This document shows, one piece after another, positions 1 to 8,178 of a stretch of 48,878 nucleotides of DNA. This DNA comes from Candidatus Woesearchaeota archaeon (GTDB taxonomy: Archaea; Nanobdellota; Nanobdellia; SCGC-AAA011-G17; JACPIM01), in NCBI GenBank assembly GCA_018302125.1, contig JAGWAC010000002.1, forward strand, positions 1 through 48,878, written 5' to 3'. The notes beneath the pieces are model-generated. The model was not told the DNA's origin and searched no databases. It saw only the letters and a program-made list of their open reading frames with translations. The first letter of the stretch is position 1, and every line of letters starts with the position of its first letter. The position numbers and the translations under genes were made by a program.

Positions 1-57
1 GACTTTTAGAAGAGTTTAAAAATAAACTTTTTTAAGAGCAATATAGGAGTAAAGAAT

Positions 58-228
58 ATGAGATTTGAGAATAGAGACGGTCCTAGAAGGGAAGGCGGAT
101 TTCAAAGGGAAATGCATGAAATAACATGCGCAGACTGCGGACAAAAAGCAACTGTACCTTTCAAGCCACACCCAGACAAGCCGGCTTATTGCAGAGAGTG
201 TTATAACTCTAAACACAAGAAACAATAA
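58..228 (+). CDS. CxxC-x17-CxxC zinc-ribbon protein (56 aa)
   Basis: This small protein has CADC and CREC pairs separated by exactly 17 residues, the spacing of the CxxC-x17-CxxC zinc-ribbon family found widely in DPANN archaea and candidate-phyla bacteria. The first 20 residues are Arg/Gly rich and basic, which suits a nucleic-acid contact, and the C-terminus is Lys rich. A GGAG at 46-49 lies 8 nt before the ATG and supports the start. The partner and biological role of the family are unknown. T-rich DNA follows the stop codon. Confidence 0.8.
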   Translation: MRFENRDGPRREGGFQREMHEITCADCGQKATVPFKPHPDKPAYCRECYNSKHKKQ

Positions 229-244
229 ATTTGAATTCTTGAGT

Positions 245-292
245 AAAAAATTGAGGAAAATTTCTTTTTTGTTTTTTTATTTTTTTCTTTTA
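245..292 (+). terminator. T-rich terminator after the zinc-ribbon gene
   Basis: Several runs of 5 to 7 T follow the stop codon at 228 on the plus strand, the usual form of an archaeal intrinsic terminator. The tract overlaps the 3' end of the convergent MFS gene, whose Lys-rich tail it encodes on the other strand. Confidence 0.4.
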
Positions 293-852
293 GCTAATTT
301 AATGTTCTTTGAATGATTAAGGTTTAATGATACCAGGAAAGCTATAAAGGACAAAGCAGCCATTGTTAAAAATAAAGTTTTAAAACCATAAGCAGCTGCT
401 AAATAACCTCCTGACAAAGCTGAAATTGAGCTTATCATATAACCTACAGCTTCCCAGTCGCCCCATTCTGAAACATATTTTCCTTTGTCCAGATTTTTAG
501 AATATAATCCATCATAAACTGGAGATAAAATTGCTATTGCTATTCCAAATAAAACTTCTATAAAATAAAGATGAAATGGTTTTGATACAAAAATATAAAG
601 AAAAAAAGCTATTGCATTTAGCAAATAACCAAAAGATAAAAAATATTCTTGGTGCTTGACATTATCCTCAAATCTTGAAATTAATAATACAAGTATTCCT
701 GAAACAAAAGTAAAGATTGCTATTGCATAACTCGCTTCTAATATCCCCCCACCTATTTTTTCAACAAAAATAGCATAAATCGGGCTTAGCATGCTAAAAG
801 CAAATGTTGAGAAACAATAAGTAGCCAGAAGCACCTTCAGCTCTTTTTTCAT
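277..852 (-). CDS. Half-size MFS-like membrane protein
   Basis: 191 residues with about six hydrophobic helices, a short charged loop after the second (RFEDNVKHQ) and a basic C-terminus. The pattern matches one half of a major facilitator; full MFS proteins have twelve helices and about 400 residues. Six-helix MFS-like proteins of this size occur in DPANN genomes and may act as dimers, so I read it as intact rather than truncated, but a degraded gene cannot be excluded. The substrate cannot be told. A TATA box at 872-883 gives it its own promoter, separate from the suf operon upstream. Confidence 0.6.
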   Translation of the reverse strand: MKKELKVLLATYCFSTFAFSMLSPIYAIFVEKIGGGILEASYAIAIFTFVSGILVLLISRFEDNVKHQEYFLSFGYLLNAIAFFLYIFVSKPFHLYFIEVLFGIAIAILSPVYDGLYSKNLDKGKYVSEWGDWEAVGYMISSISALSGGYLAAAYGFKTLFLTMAALSFIAFLVSLNLNHSKNIKLAKRKK

Positions 853-871
853 AATATATTCTTATTTTAGT

Positions 872-883
872 GAATATATAAAG
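872..883 (-). promoter_or_regulatory. TATA box of the MFS-like gene
   Basis: On the minus strand the sequence reads CTTTATATATTC, a good archaeal TATA box, 20 to 31 nt upstream of the ATG at 852. This spacing predicts a leaderless or nearly leaderless transcript. Confidence 0.5.
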
Positions 884-884
884 A

Positions 885-1214
885 TTATTTTTTTAATTTA
901 AGAAGTTCTAGTTCCTGTTCTGTTAAATCTTCTAGCCTCTTATTTTTTTCTTCTTTAGAAATTAAAACATTTCCTTTAAAGTCTATTTTTATATCAACTG
1001 CATCATATTTTCCGTTGTTATCAGTATCTAAAAGATTATAAGAAGAAACTTGGGTTATTACTGGATTCCCATTCGGGTCTTTAAGCACTGTTTTAATTCT
1101 TGTGGTTCTTCTGGTTTCAAGAAAATTGTATGCTTTTATTATAGAAACTCCTACACAATACAAACCAACTGCTAATGTCAAAGCACTGAAAATATATTCT
1201 GATCTTCTGTTCAT
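885..1214 (-). CDS. Small membrane-anchored protein, unknown function
   Basis: 109 residues. One hydrophobic segment near residues 9-28 is followed by a soluble domain containing DTDNNGKYDAVDI, which resembles a calcium-binding EF-hand or dockerin-type loop (D-x-D-x-N-G-x-x-D). The C-terminus is highly charged. It starts 2 nt after the sufC stop codon and is probably translated from the end of the suf operon transcript. I do not recognise a family, and no part in Fe-S assembly can be inferred beyond position. Confidence 0.55.
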   Translation of the reverse strand: MNRRSEYIFSALTLAVGLYCVGVSIIKAYNFLETRRTTRIKTVLKDPNGNPVITQVSSYNLLDTDNNGKYDAVDIKIDFKGNVLISKEEKNKRLEDLTEQELELLKLKK

Positions 1215-1216
1215 TT

Positions 1217-1960
1217 TTATGCTTGCAATAATTTTTCATAACCCTTATTTTCAAGCTCTATTGCAAGGTCATGAGAACCTGATTTTTTAATCTGACCATC
1301 TACAAATACATGCACTTGATCTGGTTTTATATATTGTAGAATTCTATTATAATGAGTGATTAAAAGAATACCCATATTAAGATTATTTTTTATATGATTA
1401 ATACCATCTGCAATTACCTTTAATGAATCTATGTCTGTACCTGAATCTGTTTCATCTAAAATTGCAAATTTGGGCTCTAAAACTGCCAATTGCAATATCT
1501 CTGCTTTTTTCTTTTCTCCTCCTGAAAATCCTTCATTCAAATATCTTCTTGAAAAAGAATCATCCATTTTTAACAAAGCCATTTTTTCTTTTAATAATTT
1601 GTAAAAATCAATAACTGGAATATTTATGTTTTTTAATGTATTATATGCTGTTCTTAAAAAATTAGACAATGTAACACCAGAAATTTCAGCAGGATACTGG
1701 AATGACAAAAACAATCCTTTTTTTGCCCGATCTTCTGGCTTTGCTTCGGTTATATCTTCATTATTTAAAAAAATTTTTCCTTTAGTAATTGTATATTTTG
1801 GAGAACCCATTAATACATTTGCCATTGAACTTTTGCCTGAACCGTTTGGACCCATCAATGCAACTACTTCGCCTCTTTTAATTTTTAGATTAACTCCTTT
1901 AAGCAACTCTTTGTCTTCTAATGAGACATGCAGATCCTGAATTGTTAATTCTTCTGACAT
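1217..1960 (-). CDS. sufC: SufC, Fe-S cluster assembly ATPase
   Basis: 247 residues, normal for SufC, the ABC-type ATPase that energises the SufBCD scaffold in the cytoplasm. Visible motifs are Walker A (GPNGSGKS, residues 37-44), the ABC signature in Suf form (FSGGEKKKAEILQ) and Walker B followed by the catalytic Glu (FAILDETDSGTD). The His switch (LLITHYNRIL) is present. It follows sufU by 33 nt, and that gap is almost filled by a copy of the dispersed hairpin repeat in the opposite orientation to the gene. Confidence 0.95.
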   Translation of the reverse strand: MSEELTIQDLHVSLEDKELLKGVNLKIKRGEVVALMGPNGSGKSSMANVLMGSPKYTITKGKIFLNNEDITEAKPEDRAKKGLFLSFQYPAEISGVTLSNFLRTAYNTLKNINIPVIDFYKLLKEKMALLKMDDSFSRRYLNEGFSGGEKKKAEILQLAVLEPKFAILDETDSGTDIDSLKVIADGINHIKNNLNMGILLITHYNRILQYIKPDQVHVFVDGQIKKSGSHDLAIELENKGYEKLLQA

Positions 1961-1961
1961 T

Positions 1962-1992
1962 TAACCTTTTTAAGAAAAAGTTTAATCAAAAA
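1962..1992 (+). repeat. Dispersed hairpin repeat, copy 1
   Basis: Left arm TAACCTTTTT, right arm AAAAAGTTTAATCAAAAA. It fills the gap between sufU and sufC, antisense to the operon, so it cannot be acting here as a plus-strand terminator for a gene immediately upstream. Confidence 0.7.
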
Positions 1993-1993
1993 G

Positions 1994-2431
1994 TTACATA
2001 TACACTTTTTTGTCAACTTTTTCTACAATCCCCCCTTCATAAATTTTTACTGCTGTTCTTACAGTTTCCAAGCAAAGCAAAGCACATTTTACACGCACTG
2101 GACTTATTGAAATGCTTAACAAATCAAAAACATGCTCTTTTGATATATTTTTAATATTTTCTATTGGCTTTCCTTTTAATTCTGACAATAACATTGAGGC
2201 AGCAGCCATACTAATTGCGCAGCCTTTTCCATGGAATTTTATATCTTTAATGATATTATTTTCTACTTTAATTTCAATAGTTGTTTCATCTCCACACAAG
2301 GGATTAAATTCCCTATGCTGAACATCAAACTTTTCCAATTTCCCAAAATTTCTTGGATGTGTATAGTGATCAATGATATTTTCCCTGTAAATACCTTCTC
2401 CGGCATAATTTCTGTCTATAATTTCTGTCAT
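1994..2431 (-). CDS. sufU: SufU/IscU-type Fe-S scaffold or sulfur-transfer protein
   Basis: 145 residues of the IscU/SufU fold. The three conserved cysteines are visible: NPLCGD, GKGCAISMA and VKCALLC (the last has two Cys). The region between the second and third conserved cysteines contains SELKGKPIENI, longer than in IscU, as in SufU. In the family it accepts sulfur from SufS or holds a nascent cluster. The start overlaps the sufS stop by 4 nt (ATGA), indicating translational coupling. Confidence 0.9.
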   Translation of the reverse strand: MTEIIDRNYAGEGIYRENIIDHYTHPRNFGKLEKFDVQHREFNPLCGDETTIEIKVENNIIKDIKFHGKGCAISMAAASMLLSELKGKPIENIKNISKEHVFDLLSISISPVRVKCALLCLETVRTAVKIYEGGIVEKVDKKVYM

Positions 2432-3663
2432 TTTTTGAAAGTTCTCCTTACTTTATCTAATGCTAAAATAAATTTATCAATTTCTTCTTTAGTATTATAA
2501 AAAGACAAACTAACTCTGCAAACTGCTGGTTCTTTTAAAACTTCCCTTACCAAAGGCATTGCACACATATGTCCAGCTCTTATTGCAATTCCTTCTGAAT
2601 CTAAAATAGAGGCTACATCATGTGGATGTAAATCTGAAATATTAAAAGATATTAAGGAAGATCTGTTTTTAGAGCCATATATTTTTACATCTTTTTGCTC
2701 TGATAATTTTTTGTATAGATAATTTGTCAAATATTTTTCATATTCTTCTATTCTTTCAGGACCAATTTCATTTAAGTAATCTATAGCAGAACCTAAAGCA
2801 ACAGCTTCTGCAATTTGGGGTGTACCTGCTTCAAATTTCCAGGGCAACTGATTGAAATTTGTATATTCAAAAGTAACTTCTCTGATCATATCGCCGCCAT
2901 ATAAAAACGGAGCCATATTCTTAAGCAAGTGTTTTTTTCCATATAAAACTCCGATTCCTGTCGGACCATATATTTTATGACCTGAAAATGCCAAAAAATC
3001 AACATCCAAATCTTTTACATCTATTTTCATGTGGGGAACAGATTGTGCGGCATCAACTATTAATAAAGAATTATTTTCATGCACTATTTTTGCAATTTCT
3101 TTTACAGGATTAATTGTGCCAAGAACATTTGAAATATGAACTAAAGAAACTATTTTTGTTTTTTTATTTAATAATTGCTTTAAATGATCTAAATCTAAAT
3201 TGCCTTCTTTATCTATTTTTACAAAATTTAATTTGAAATTTTTTGATTTAGCCAATTGCTGCCATGGAACAAAATTAGAATGATGCTCCATTTGTGAAAC
3301 TATAATTTCATCGTTTTCCTTTAGATTATTAAATAAAGAGTAAGCCAATAAATTCAAAGATTCAGTAGTATTTTTAGTAAATATAACTTCTTCAAATTCA
3401 GCATTAATAAAATCAGAGACTTTTTTATGAGCTTCTTCGTATAATAAAGTAGATTCTTCTGCTAATTTATGAATGCCTCTATGTATATTTGCATTGTGGG
3501 TTTCAAAAAATTTATTTAATGTTTCAATTACTATTTTTGGTTTTTGTGTTGTGGCTGAATTGTCAAAATAAATTAATGGTTTGTTATTTACTGTTCTTGC
3601 AAGTATTGGGAAGTCTTTTCTTATTTTTTCTACATTAAATTGTTTTGTTAATGAAATTTCCAT
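2428..3663 (-). CDS. sufS: SufS, class II cysteine desulfurase
   Basis: 411 residues, a PLP enzyme taking sulfur from cysteine for cluster assembly. The PLP-lysine motif is FSGHKIYGPTGIG, and the catalytic cysteine lies in RAGHMCAMPL near the C-terminus, the short RxGHHC-type loop of the SufS/CsdA class. The N-terminal IYFDNSATTQKP also fits this class. It is separated from sufD by 1 nt. A second, class I desulfurase is encoded at the head of the same operon, so the two are not simple duplicates. Confidence 0.93.
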   Translation of the reverse strand: MEISLTKQFNVEKIRKDFPILARTVNNKPLIYFDNSATTQKPKIVIETLNKFFETHNANIHRGIHKLAEESTLLYEEAHKKVSDFINAEFEEVIFTKNTTESLNLLAYSLFNNLKENDEIIVSQMEHHSNFVPWQQLAKSKNFKLNFVKIDKEGNLDLDHLKQLLNKKTKIVSLVHISNVLGTINPVKEIAKIVHENNSLLIVDAAQSVPHMKIDVKDLDVDFLAFSGHKIYGPTGIGVLYGKKHLLKNMAPFLYGGDMIREVTFEYTNFNQLPWKFEAGTPQIAEAVALGSAIDYLNEIGPERIEEYEKYLTNYLYKKLSEQKDVKIYGSKNRSSLISFNISDLHPHDVASILDSEGIAIRAGHMCAMPLVREVLKEPAVCRVSLSFYNTKEEIDKFILALDKVRRTFKK

Positions 3664-3664
3664 T

Positions 3665-4843
3665 TTACAATTTTAATGAGATTGCTTTTCTCAAGTCCTT
3701 TCTTACTTCTTTTAATTTGATTTTTCTAATTATAGGATCAAAAAAACCTTTTATCATTAATTTAGAAGCTTTGTCTTCTGGAATTCCTCTTGATTTTAAA
3801 TAAAATAATTTTTCTTTATCTAACTTAGAAACTGTTGTACCATGCGAACATTTAACATCATTGTTGTCAATTTCTAAACTTGGTATTGGATCAATTTCAG
3901 CTTCCTGGCTTAATAATAAAGCATCTTGCTTCTGATAGCCATTTGAGCCTGAAGCATTTTCAGCTATTTTTACAAGGCCATTAATAATAACTTTGGATTT
4001 GTTATCTAGAGCTCCCCTTACAACCATATCAGATTTTGTATGCTTTGAATTATGGAAAATTGAAGATGATAAATCAAACTGCTGATTCTTATTTGTGAAA
4101 AATAAATTAAAAACATTTGTACTGGCTCCTTCTTTTTCCAATTTTGTAATTGTCTCTGACTTAGTTAATTTACCACCTAAATCAAAATTAATCCAGTTAA
4201 TATTAGCATTTTGATGAACCAAAGCTCTTTTTGTTGAAAATGTAATTGTGTTTTGAGACAAATTCTGGAAAGAACCATAATTTAAATTAGAATTATTATT
4301 TACAATAATTTCTGTTATTTTTGTTTTGTAAGATTTTTCATTATTATCTGAGACTTCTTCTTCAAAAATTGTTAAAGAGCTGTTTTCATCTACAATTATT
4401 AGATTATGTTGGAATTCAAAGTTATCATTTATGTCTTTTAATTTTATGGGTTTTTTAATTACAGTATTTTTAGGAACGTAAATAAAAAGACCTTTATTCC
4501 ATAATAATAAATTTAAGGCCTCAAATTTTCCTAAAACTGGAAAGCATGTTAAAAAATGTTTTTTTACTAATTCTTCATGTTTAAACAAGGCATCAGATAA
4601 ATTTTCAATTACTATTGTATTGTCTTTGGGAAGATCAATTAATTTTTTTTCAGGAATCTTTATTTCAGAAAAATTAATATCAGAAGAATTAATATTGATT
4701 GTTATTCCATATCTAAATTCTGGAAATGGCATTGAATTAAAAATTTCAAGAGCATTTAATCTTTTTTCTTTCATCCAATGAAGCTCTTCATATTCCTGAA
4801 TATCTTTAACCAATTCTTTTTCTGTAAATTTTAAATTAGACAT
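3665..4843 (-). CDS. sufD: SufD, Fe-S scaffold subunit
   Basis: 392 residues of the SufBD family. The N-terminal helix carries WMKEKRLNALEIF, and the C-terminal core has the beta-helix signature including CSHGTTVSKLDKEKLFYLKSRGI, where the Cys-Ser-His replaces the SufB Ala-His-Glu-Ala version. Shorter than SufB and lying directly next to it, it is assigned as SufD, the subunit that forms the SufBC2D complex and contributes to iron acquisition and cluster assembly. Spacing to sufB is 1 nt. Confidence 0.9.
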   Translation of the reverse strand: MSNLKFTEKELVKDIQEYEELHWMKEKRLNALEIFNSMPFPEFRYGITININSSDINFSEIKIPEKKLIDLPKDNTIVIENLSDALFKHEELVKKHFLTCFPVLGKFEALNLLLWNKGLFIYVPKNTVIKKPIKLKDINDNFEFQHNLIIVDENSSLTIFEEEVSDNNEKSYKTKITEIIVNNNSNLNYGSFQNLSQNTITFSTKRALVHQNANINWINFDLGGKLTKSETITKLEKEGASTNVFNLFFTNKNQQFDLSSSIFHNSKHTKSDMVVRGALDNKSKVIINGLVKIAENASGSNGYQKQDALLLSQEAEIDPIPSLEIDNNDVKCSHGTTVSKLDKEKLFYLKSRGIPEDKASKLMIKGFFDPIIRKIKLKEVRKDLRKAISLKL

Positions 4844-4844
4844 T

Positions 4845-6251
4845 TTAACCTAATGATTTATCCATCTCCAATTCTATTAATCTGTTTAACTCAACAGCAT
4901 ACTCTAAAGGCAATGCTTTTACAACAGGCTCAATAAAACCAGCAACTATCATTTTCATTGCCTGTTCTTCTGACAAGCCCCTTGATCTTAAATAGAAAAT
5001 TTGCTCATCACTTATTTTGCCAACTGTTGCTTCATGAGCAATATCTGTTTCTTTGTTTCCTATTTCCATATAAGGAAATGTATTTGATTTAGATTTTTCA
5101 TCTATTAACAAGGCATCACACTGGACAGCTGCTTTTGTATTTGTTGCATTTTTAGAAACTTTTAACAAACCTCTATATGATGTAATTCCGCCATCTTTGG
5201 CAATGCTCTTTGATCTTGTTATTGATGTTGTTTCAGGAGCCAAATGATAAATTTTTGTACCAGTATCTTGATTTTGATCTTTACCTGCAAAAGCGATGCC
5301 CAAGAAATCTGATCTTGCTTTTCTTCCAACTAAAACAGAACAAGGATAAAGCATAGTTATTTTCGAACCCATATTTCCGTTTAGCCAATTAATTGTACCT
5401 TCTTCATCTACAATTGCTCTTTTTGTGTTTAAATTATAAGTATTTTTTGACCAATTTTCTACACTTATATAAGATGCTTTTGCTTTTTTCTTTACATGTA
5501 TTTCAACACAACCAGCATGCAAGGAACTTGTCACATATTGCGGGGCACTACAGCCCTCGAAATATTGCATCTCAGCCCCCTCATCAACTATTATTAAAGT
5601 GTGTTCAAACTGACCCATTTTTTCAGCATTCATTCTGAAATAAGCTTGCAATGGAACTTCAACTTTTACACCTTTAGGAATATAAATAAAAGTCCCGCCT
5701 GACCAGACTGCTGCATGAAGAGCTGAGAATTTATGCAAAGCAACTGAAACACATTTTGTCATAAAATGTTCTTTAAACAATTCAGGATATTCTTTAATTG
5801 CTATATCACAATCTGTAAAAATAACTCCTTTTGCTTCCAAGTCTTTTTTTAGATTATGGTAAACTGCCTGAGATTCATATTGAAGACCAACTCCACCAAG
5901 CACATTTCTTTCTGCTTCTGGAATTCCTAATCTTTCAAAAGTTTTTCTAATGTCTTCAGGAAGATCTTCCCATTTAGTAGCATTTTCTTTTGCATCCGGG
6001 ATAGCAAAGAATTTTATTTTATTAAAATCATTAATTAATTGCTTTATATCCGGCCCCCAATTTGGAATCGGCATTGAATTGTAAATTTTTAAAGCTTTTA
6101 ATCTGAACTGCCTCATCCATTCTGGTTCTTTTTTATAATCTGAAATTTTATGAATAACTTCCTCTGTCAAACCTTCTGGAGCAACATACTTAAAACGATC
6201 TTCATTTTTGTGATCAAACATTTCTCTTGATAATTCTTGCTGCATTTTCAT
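4845..6251 (-). CDS. sufB: SufB, main Fe-S scaffold subunit
   Basis: 468 residues, the standard SufB length. Recognisable segments are the N-terminal WMRQFRLKALKIYNSMP, the MQYFEGCSAPQY cysteine region, and the C-terminal IAHEATVGKISDEQIFYLRSRG block that separates SufB from SufD. It forms the scaffold on which the cluster is built with SufC and SufD. Its start overlaps the IscS-like stop by 4 nt. An in-frame ATG two codons later is an alternative start. Confidence 0.95.
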   Translation of the reverse strand: MKMQQELSREMFDHKNEDRFKYVAPEGLTEEVIHKISDYKKEPEWMRQFRLKALKIYNSMPIPNWGPDIKQLINDFNKIKFFAIPDAKENATKWEDLPEDIRKTFERLGIPEAERNVLGGVGLQYESQAVYHNLKKDLEAKGVIFTDCDIAIKEYPELFKEHFMTKCVSVALHKFSALHAAVWSGGTFIYIPKGVKVEVPLQAYFRMNAEKMGQFEHTLIIVDEGAEMQYFEGCSAPQYVTSSLHAGCVEIHVKKKAKASYISVENWSKNTYNLNTKRAIVDEEGTINWLNGNMGSKITMLYPCSVLVGRKARSDFLGIAFAGKDQNQDTGTKIYHLAPETTSITRSKSIAKDGGITSYRGLLKVSKNATNTKAAVQCDALLIDEKSKSNTFPYMEIGNKETDIAHEATVGKISDEQIFYLRSRGLSEEQAMKMIVAGFIEPVVKALPLEYAVELNRLIELEMDKSLG

Positions 6252-7405
6252 TTTTGCACCTCAATTAATTTTGGTTTTAAATTATTCACAATTTTATTTA
6301 ACATCTTAGAAACATGGTCAATTTCTTCTTCTGTATTATATTTGGATAAAGTAAATCTTAATGTGCCTCTTGCATATTCTTCAGGAACTTTTAATGCTTT
6401 TATAACGTGACTTATCCCTATTTTATTTGAAGAACAAGCTGAACCAGATGAAACATAAATACCAAAATCATTTAAATGCAAAATTAAAGTTTCAGATTCT
6501 GTTCCTTTAATTGAAACATTAACATTATTTGGCAATCTTAATGTTTGGTGACCATTTAATTTTACATCAAGTATTTGCAAGATATTTTTAATTAATTTGT
6601 CTCTTAAATTTGTTAAATTTTTTATTGTTTGCTCTTTATTTTCCTGTGACAATTCAAATGCTTTTGCAAAACCTATAATTGCTTGTAAATTTTCTGTGCC
6701 TGATCTTAAATTAAATTCCTGCTCTCCACCATGAATTAAAGGTTCTATTTTTGTTCCTTTTTTAATGTATAACAAGCCAGCTCCTTTAGGGCCATGCATT
6801 TTGCTTGAATTTAATGTTAATAAAGAAACATTTAGTTTTTTTACATCTAAGTCTAACGAATAAGCCTGGCATGCATCTGTATGGAAAATAATATTATTTT
6901 CTTGAGCTATTTTTCCTATTTCAGCAATATTTTGTATTGTGCCAATTTCATTATTAGCATAAATTACAGAAATTAAAATTGTGTCTTTGGTAATTGCTGA
7001 CTTTAATTTTTCAATATCTATCAACCCCTCCTTATCAACATCAAGATAAGTAACTTTAAATCCATTTTTTTCCAGATATTTACAAGTATTTAATATAGAA
7101 TCATGATCTATTTTAGTTGTAATAATATGATTTCCTTTTGATTTATTTGCAAAAGCTATTCCTTTAACTGCCAAATTATTACTTTCTGTTCCGCCTGAAG
7201 TAAAAACTATCTCTTGGGAAGAAGCATTTAACAAATTAGCAATTCTTGATCTGCAATTTTCAAGAATTTTTTTTGCTTCGCTACCTAAATCATGAAAACT
7301 GCTTGGATTATAAAATAAGTCTTCATATTGCTGCATCTCTTTTTTGACAAAAATGTCTGTCTGAGTTGCAGCTGCATTGTCCAGATAAATCTTCTTTTGG
7401 TTCAT
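6248..7405 (-). CDS. IscS/NifS-like class I cysteine desulfurase
   Basis: 385 residues from the ATG at 7405, chosen because family members begin directly with the strand IYLDNAAAT; a start 6 codons upstream is open but adds nothing conserved. The PLP-lysine motif is LNSSKMHGPKGAG and the long active-site loop VSSGSACSSNKIG carries the catalytic Cys, both marks of class I (IscS/NifS). It is the first enzyme gene of the suf operon. Its 5' end overlaps the regulator gene by 83 nt in another frame. It may supply sulfur for tRNA thiolation or for Fe-S assembly. Confidence 0.88.
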   Translation of the reverse strand: MNQKKIYLDNAAATQTDIFVKKEMQQYEDLFYNPSSFHDLGSEAKKILENCRSRIANLLNASSQEIVFTSGGTESNNLAVKGIAFANKSKGNHIITTKIDHDSILNTCKYLEKNGFKVTYLDVDKEGLIDIEKLKSAITKDTILISVIYANNEIGTIQNIAEIGKIAQENNIIFHTDACQAYSLDLDVKKLNVSLLTLNSSKMHGPKGAGLLYIKKGTKIEPLIHGGEQEFNLRSGTENLQAIIGFAKAFELSQENKEQTIKNLTNLRDKLIKNILQILDVKLNGHQTLRLPNNVNVSIKGTESETLILHLNDFGIYVSSGSACSSNKIGISHVIKALKVPEEYARGTLRFTLSKYNTEEEIDHVSKMLNKIVNNLKPKLIEVQK

Positions 7406-7769
7406 TTTTGAAACATATATCACAACTTTCAGGCAAATCGTTTCTTGAAAGACAAAACTTACAGATCACTTTGCTTTCCAAAGCCTTACCCAATAAGTGC
7501 TGCATTTCCTGAAACAACAATTTACCATTTTGCGAAATTAGCTGAGCTGATTTTTTTATTTCTTCTTTTGTTTTTTCATCAAATTGAACTTCATTTGCCC
7601 TTTTTTCCTTAATATATTGTGAAACTGCAGCTTCTGTAACTCCTATTATTTTAGCTATTGTTTTTTGGTCTAGACCAAGTTTTTTCATTTCAAGTGTTAA
7701 TTCTTTTCTTAAGGCAGGAATTATATACCAAACCTGTATCTCTTGGGGATGCAATAATTTCTTAACCAT
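7323..7769 (-). CDS. HTH regulator with C-terminal cysteine cluster, likely suf operon regulator
   Basis: 148 residues. Residues 25-60 form an XRE-type helix-turn-helix (GLDQKTIAKIIGVTEAAVSQYI), and the C-terminal part has CKFC and CDIC, with three more cysteines in the overlap with the desulfurase gene (CSC and C). The architecture matches the archaeal COG2522-type predicted regulators. As the first gene of the suf operon with clustered cysteines it is a good candidate for an Fe-S-sensing autoregulator, an archaeal counterpart of SufR/IscR in role but not in fold. That role is inference. A palindrome overlaps its TATA box. Confidence 0.7.
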   Translation of the reverse strand: MVKKLLHPQEIQVWYIIPALRKELTLEMKKLGLDQKTIAKIIGVTEAAVSQYIKEKRANEVQFDEKTKEEIKKSAQLISQNGKLLFQEMQHLLGKALESKVICKFCLSRNDLPESCDICFKNEPKEDLSGQCSCNSDRHFCQKRDAAI

Positions 7770-7785
7770 AGTTAATTTTTAGTTG

Positions 7786-7803
7786 AAATCGATTTAAAAA
7801 GTT
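7786..7803 (-). promoter_or_regulatory. suf operon TATA region with palindromic operator candidate
   Basis: A perfect palindrome AAATCGATTT (7786-7795) overlaps an AT-rich TATA element (TTTAAATCG on the minus strand) about 25 nt upstream of the regulator ATG at 7769. A further ATCGA half-site lies at 7811-7815. Binding of the HTH regulator here would block TBP, consistent with autorepression; this is inferred from position only. Confidence 0.45.
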
Positions 7804-7843
7804 ATCTATAATCGAGAATTAATGTTTATTACTAATAAATAAC

Positions 7844-7853
7844 TATATAAAAG
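7844..7853 (+). promoter_or_regulatory. TATA box for the 46-aa zinc-ribbon gene
   Basis: CTATATAAAA lies 24-33 nt upstream of the ATG at 7877, so the transcript would be leaderless. It is divergent from the suf promoter. Confidence 0.5.
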
Positions 7854-7876
7854 AGTTAATTTTTTTCTTGAAACTA

Positions 7877-8017
7877 ATGAAATGCAGTTTATGTAATGAG
7901 AAAATTGAGACTGGGATTCTAGAAAAAATAAAAGGAACTTATGTAAAAAATAAATTGGTTTGTTCTAATTGCCAGAAAAAATTTAAAGATAAATTAACTG
8001 AACAAATAAGAACCTAG
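7877..8017 (+). CDS. Tiny two-CxxC zinc-ribbon protein (46 aa)
   Basis: 46 residues starting MKCSLCNEKI, with a second pair CSNC 23 residues later and a Lys-rich tail. The two CxxC knuckles predict one bound zinc. A TATA box at the right distance supports it as a real gene, although it is very short. The gene sits between the divergent suf promoter and tRNA-Thr. No function can be assigned. Confidence 0.6.
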   Translation: MKCSLCNEKIETGILEKIKGTYVKNKLVCSNCQKKFKDKLTEQIRT

Positions 8018-8056
8018 TGTTCTTATCAATTCCTTTTTGCCTCTGTAAATCAATAA

Positions 8057-8130
8057 GCCCTCATAACTCAGTTTGGGAGAGTACCGTCCTCGTAAGACGG
8101 AAGCCCTGGGTTCGAATCCCAGTGGGGGCT
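8057..8130 (+). tRNA. tRNA-Thr (anticodon CGU)
   Basis: A 74-nt intronless cloverleaf: acceptor GCCCTCA/TGGGGGC (one U-G pair), D stem ACTC/GAGT, anticodon stem CCGTC/GACGG with loop CTCGTAA (CGU), variable AAGCC, T stem CTGGG/CCCAG with loop TTCGAAT, and discriminator T73. U73 matches the Thr(GGU) gene nearby. CCA is not encoded; a T-run follows at 8132. Confidence 0.93.
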
Positions 8131-8178
8131 GTTTTTTTAGGTGTTATATACTACTAGCACTAAAACACAAAATTTTAA

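Noticed and set aside
1-24. Possible further copy of the hairpin repeat at the window edge (GACTTTTAGAAGAGTTT)
   Set aside because: Only part of the left arm is visible and the AATCAAAA tail is missing, so it was not counted.
277-852. MFS gene as a truncated pseudogene
   Set aside because: It has a clean start, its own TATA box, a natural basic C-terminus and a six-helix size seen in other small-genome archaea, so it is kept as a gene with moderate confidence.
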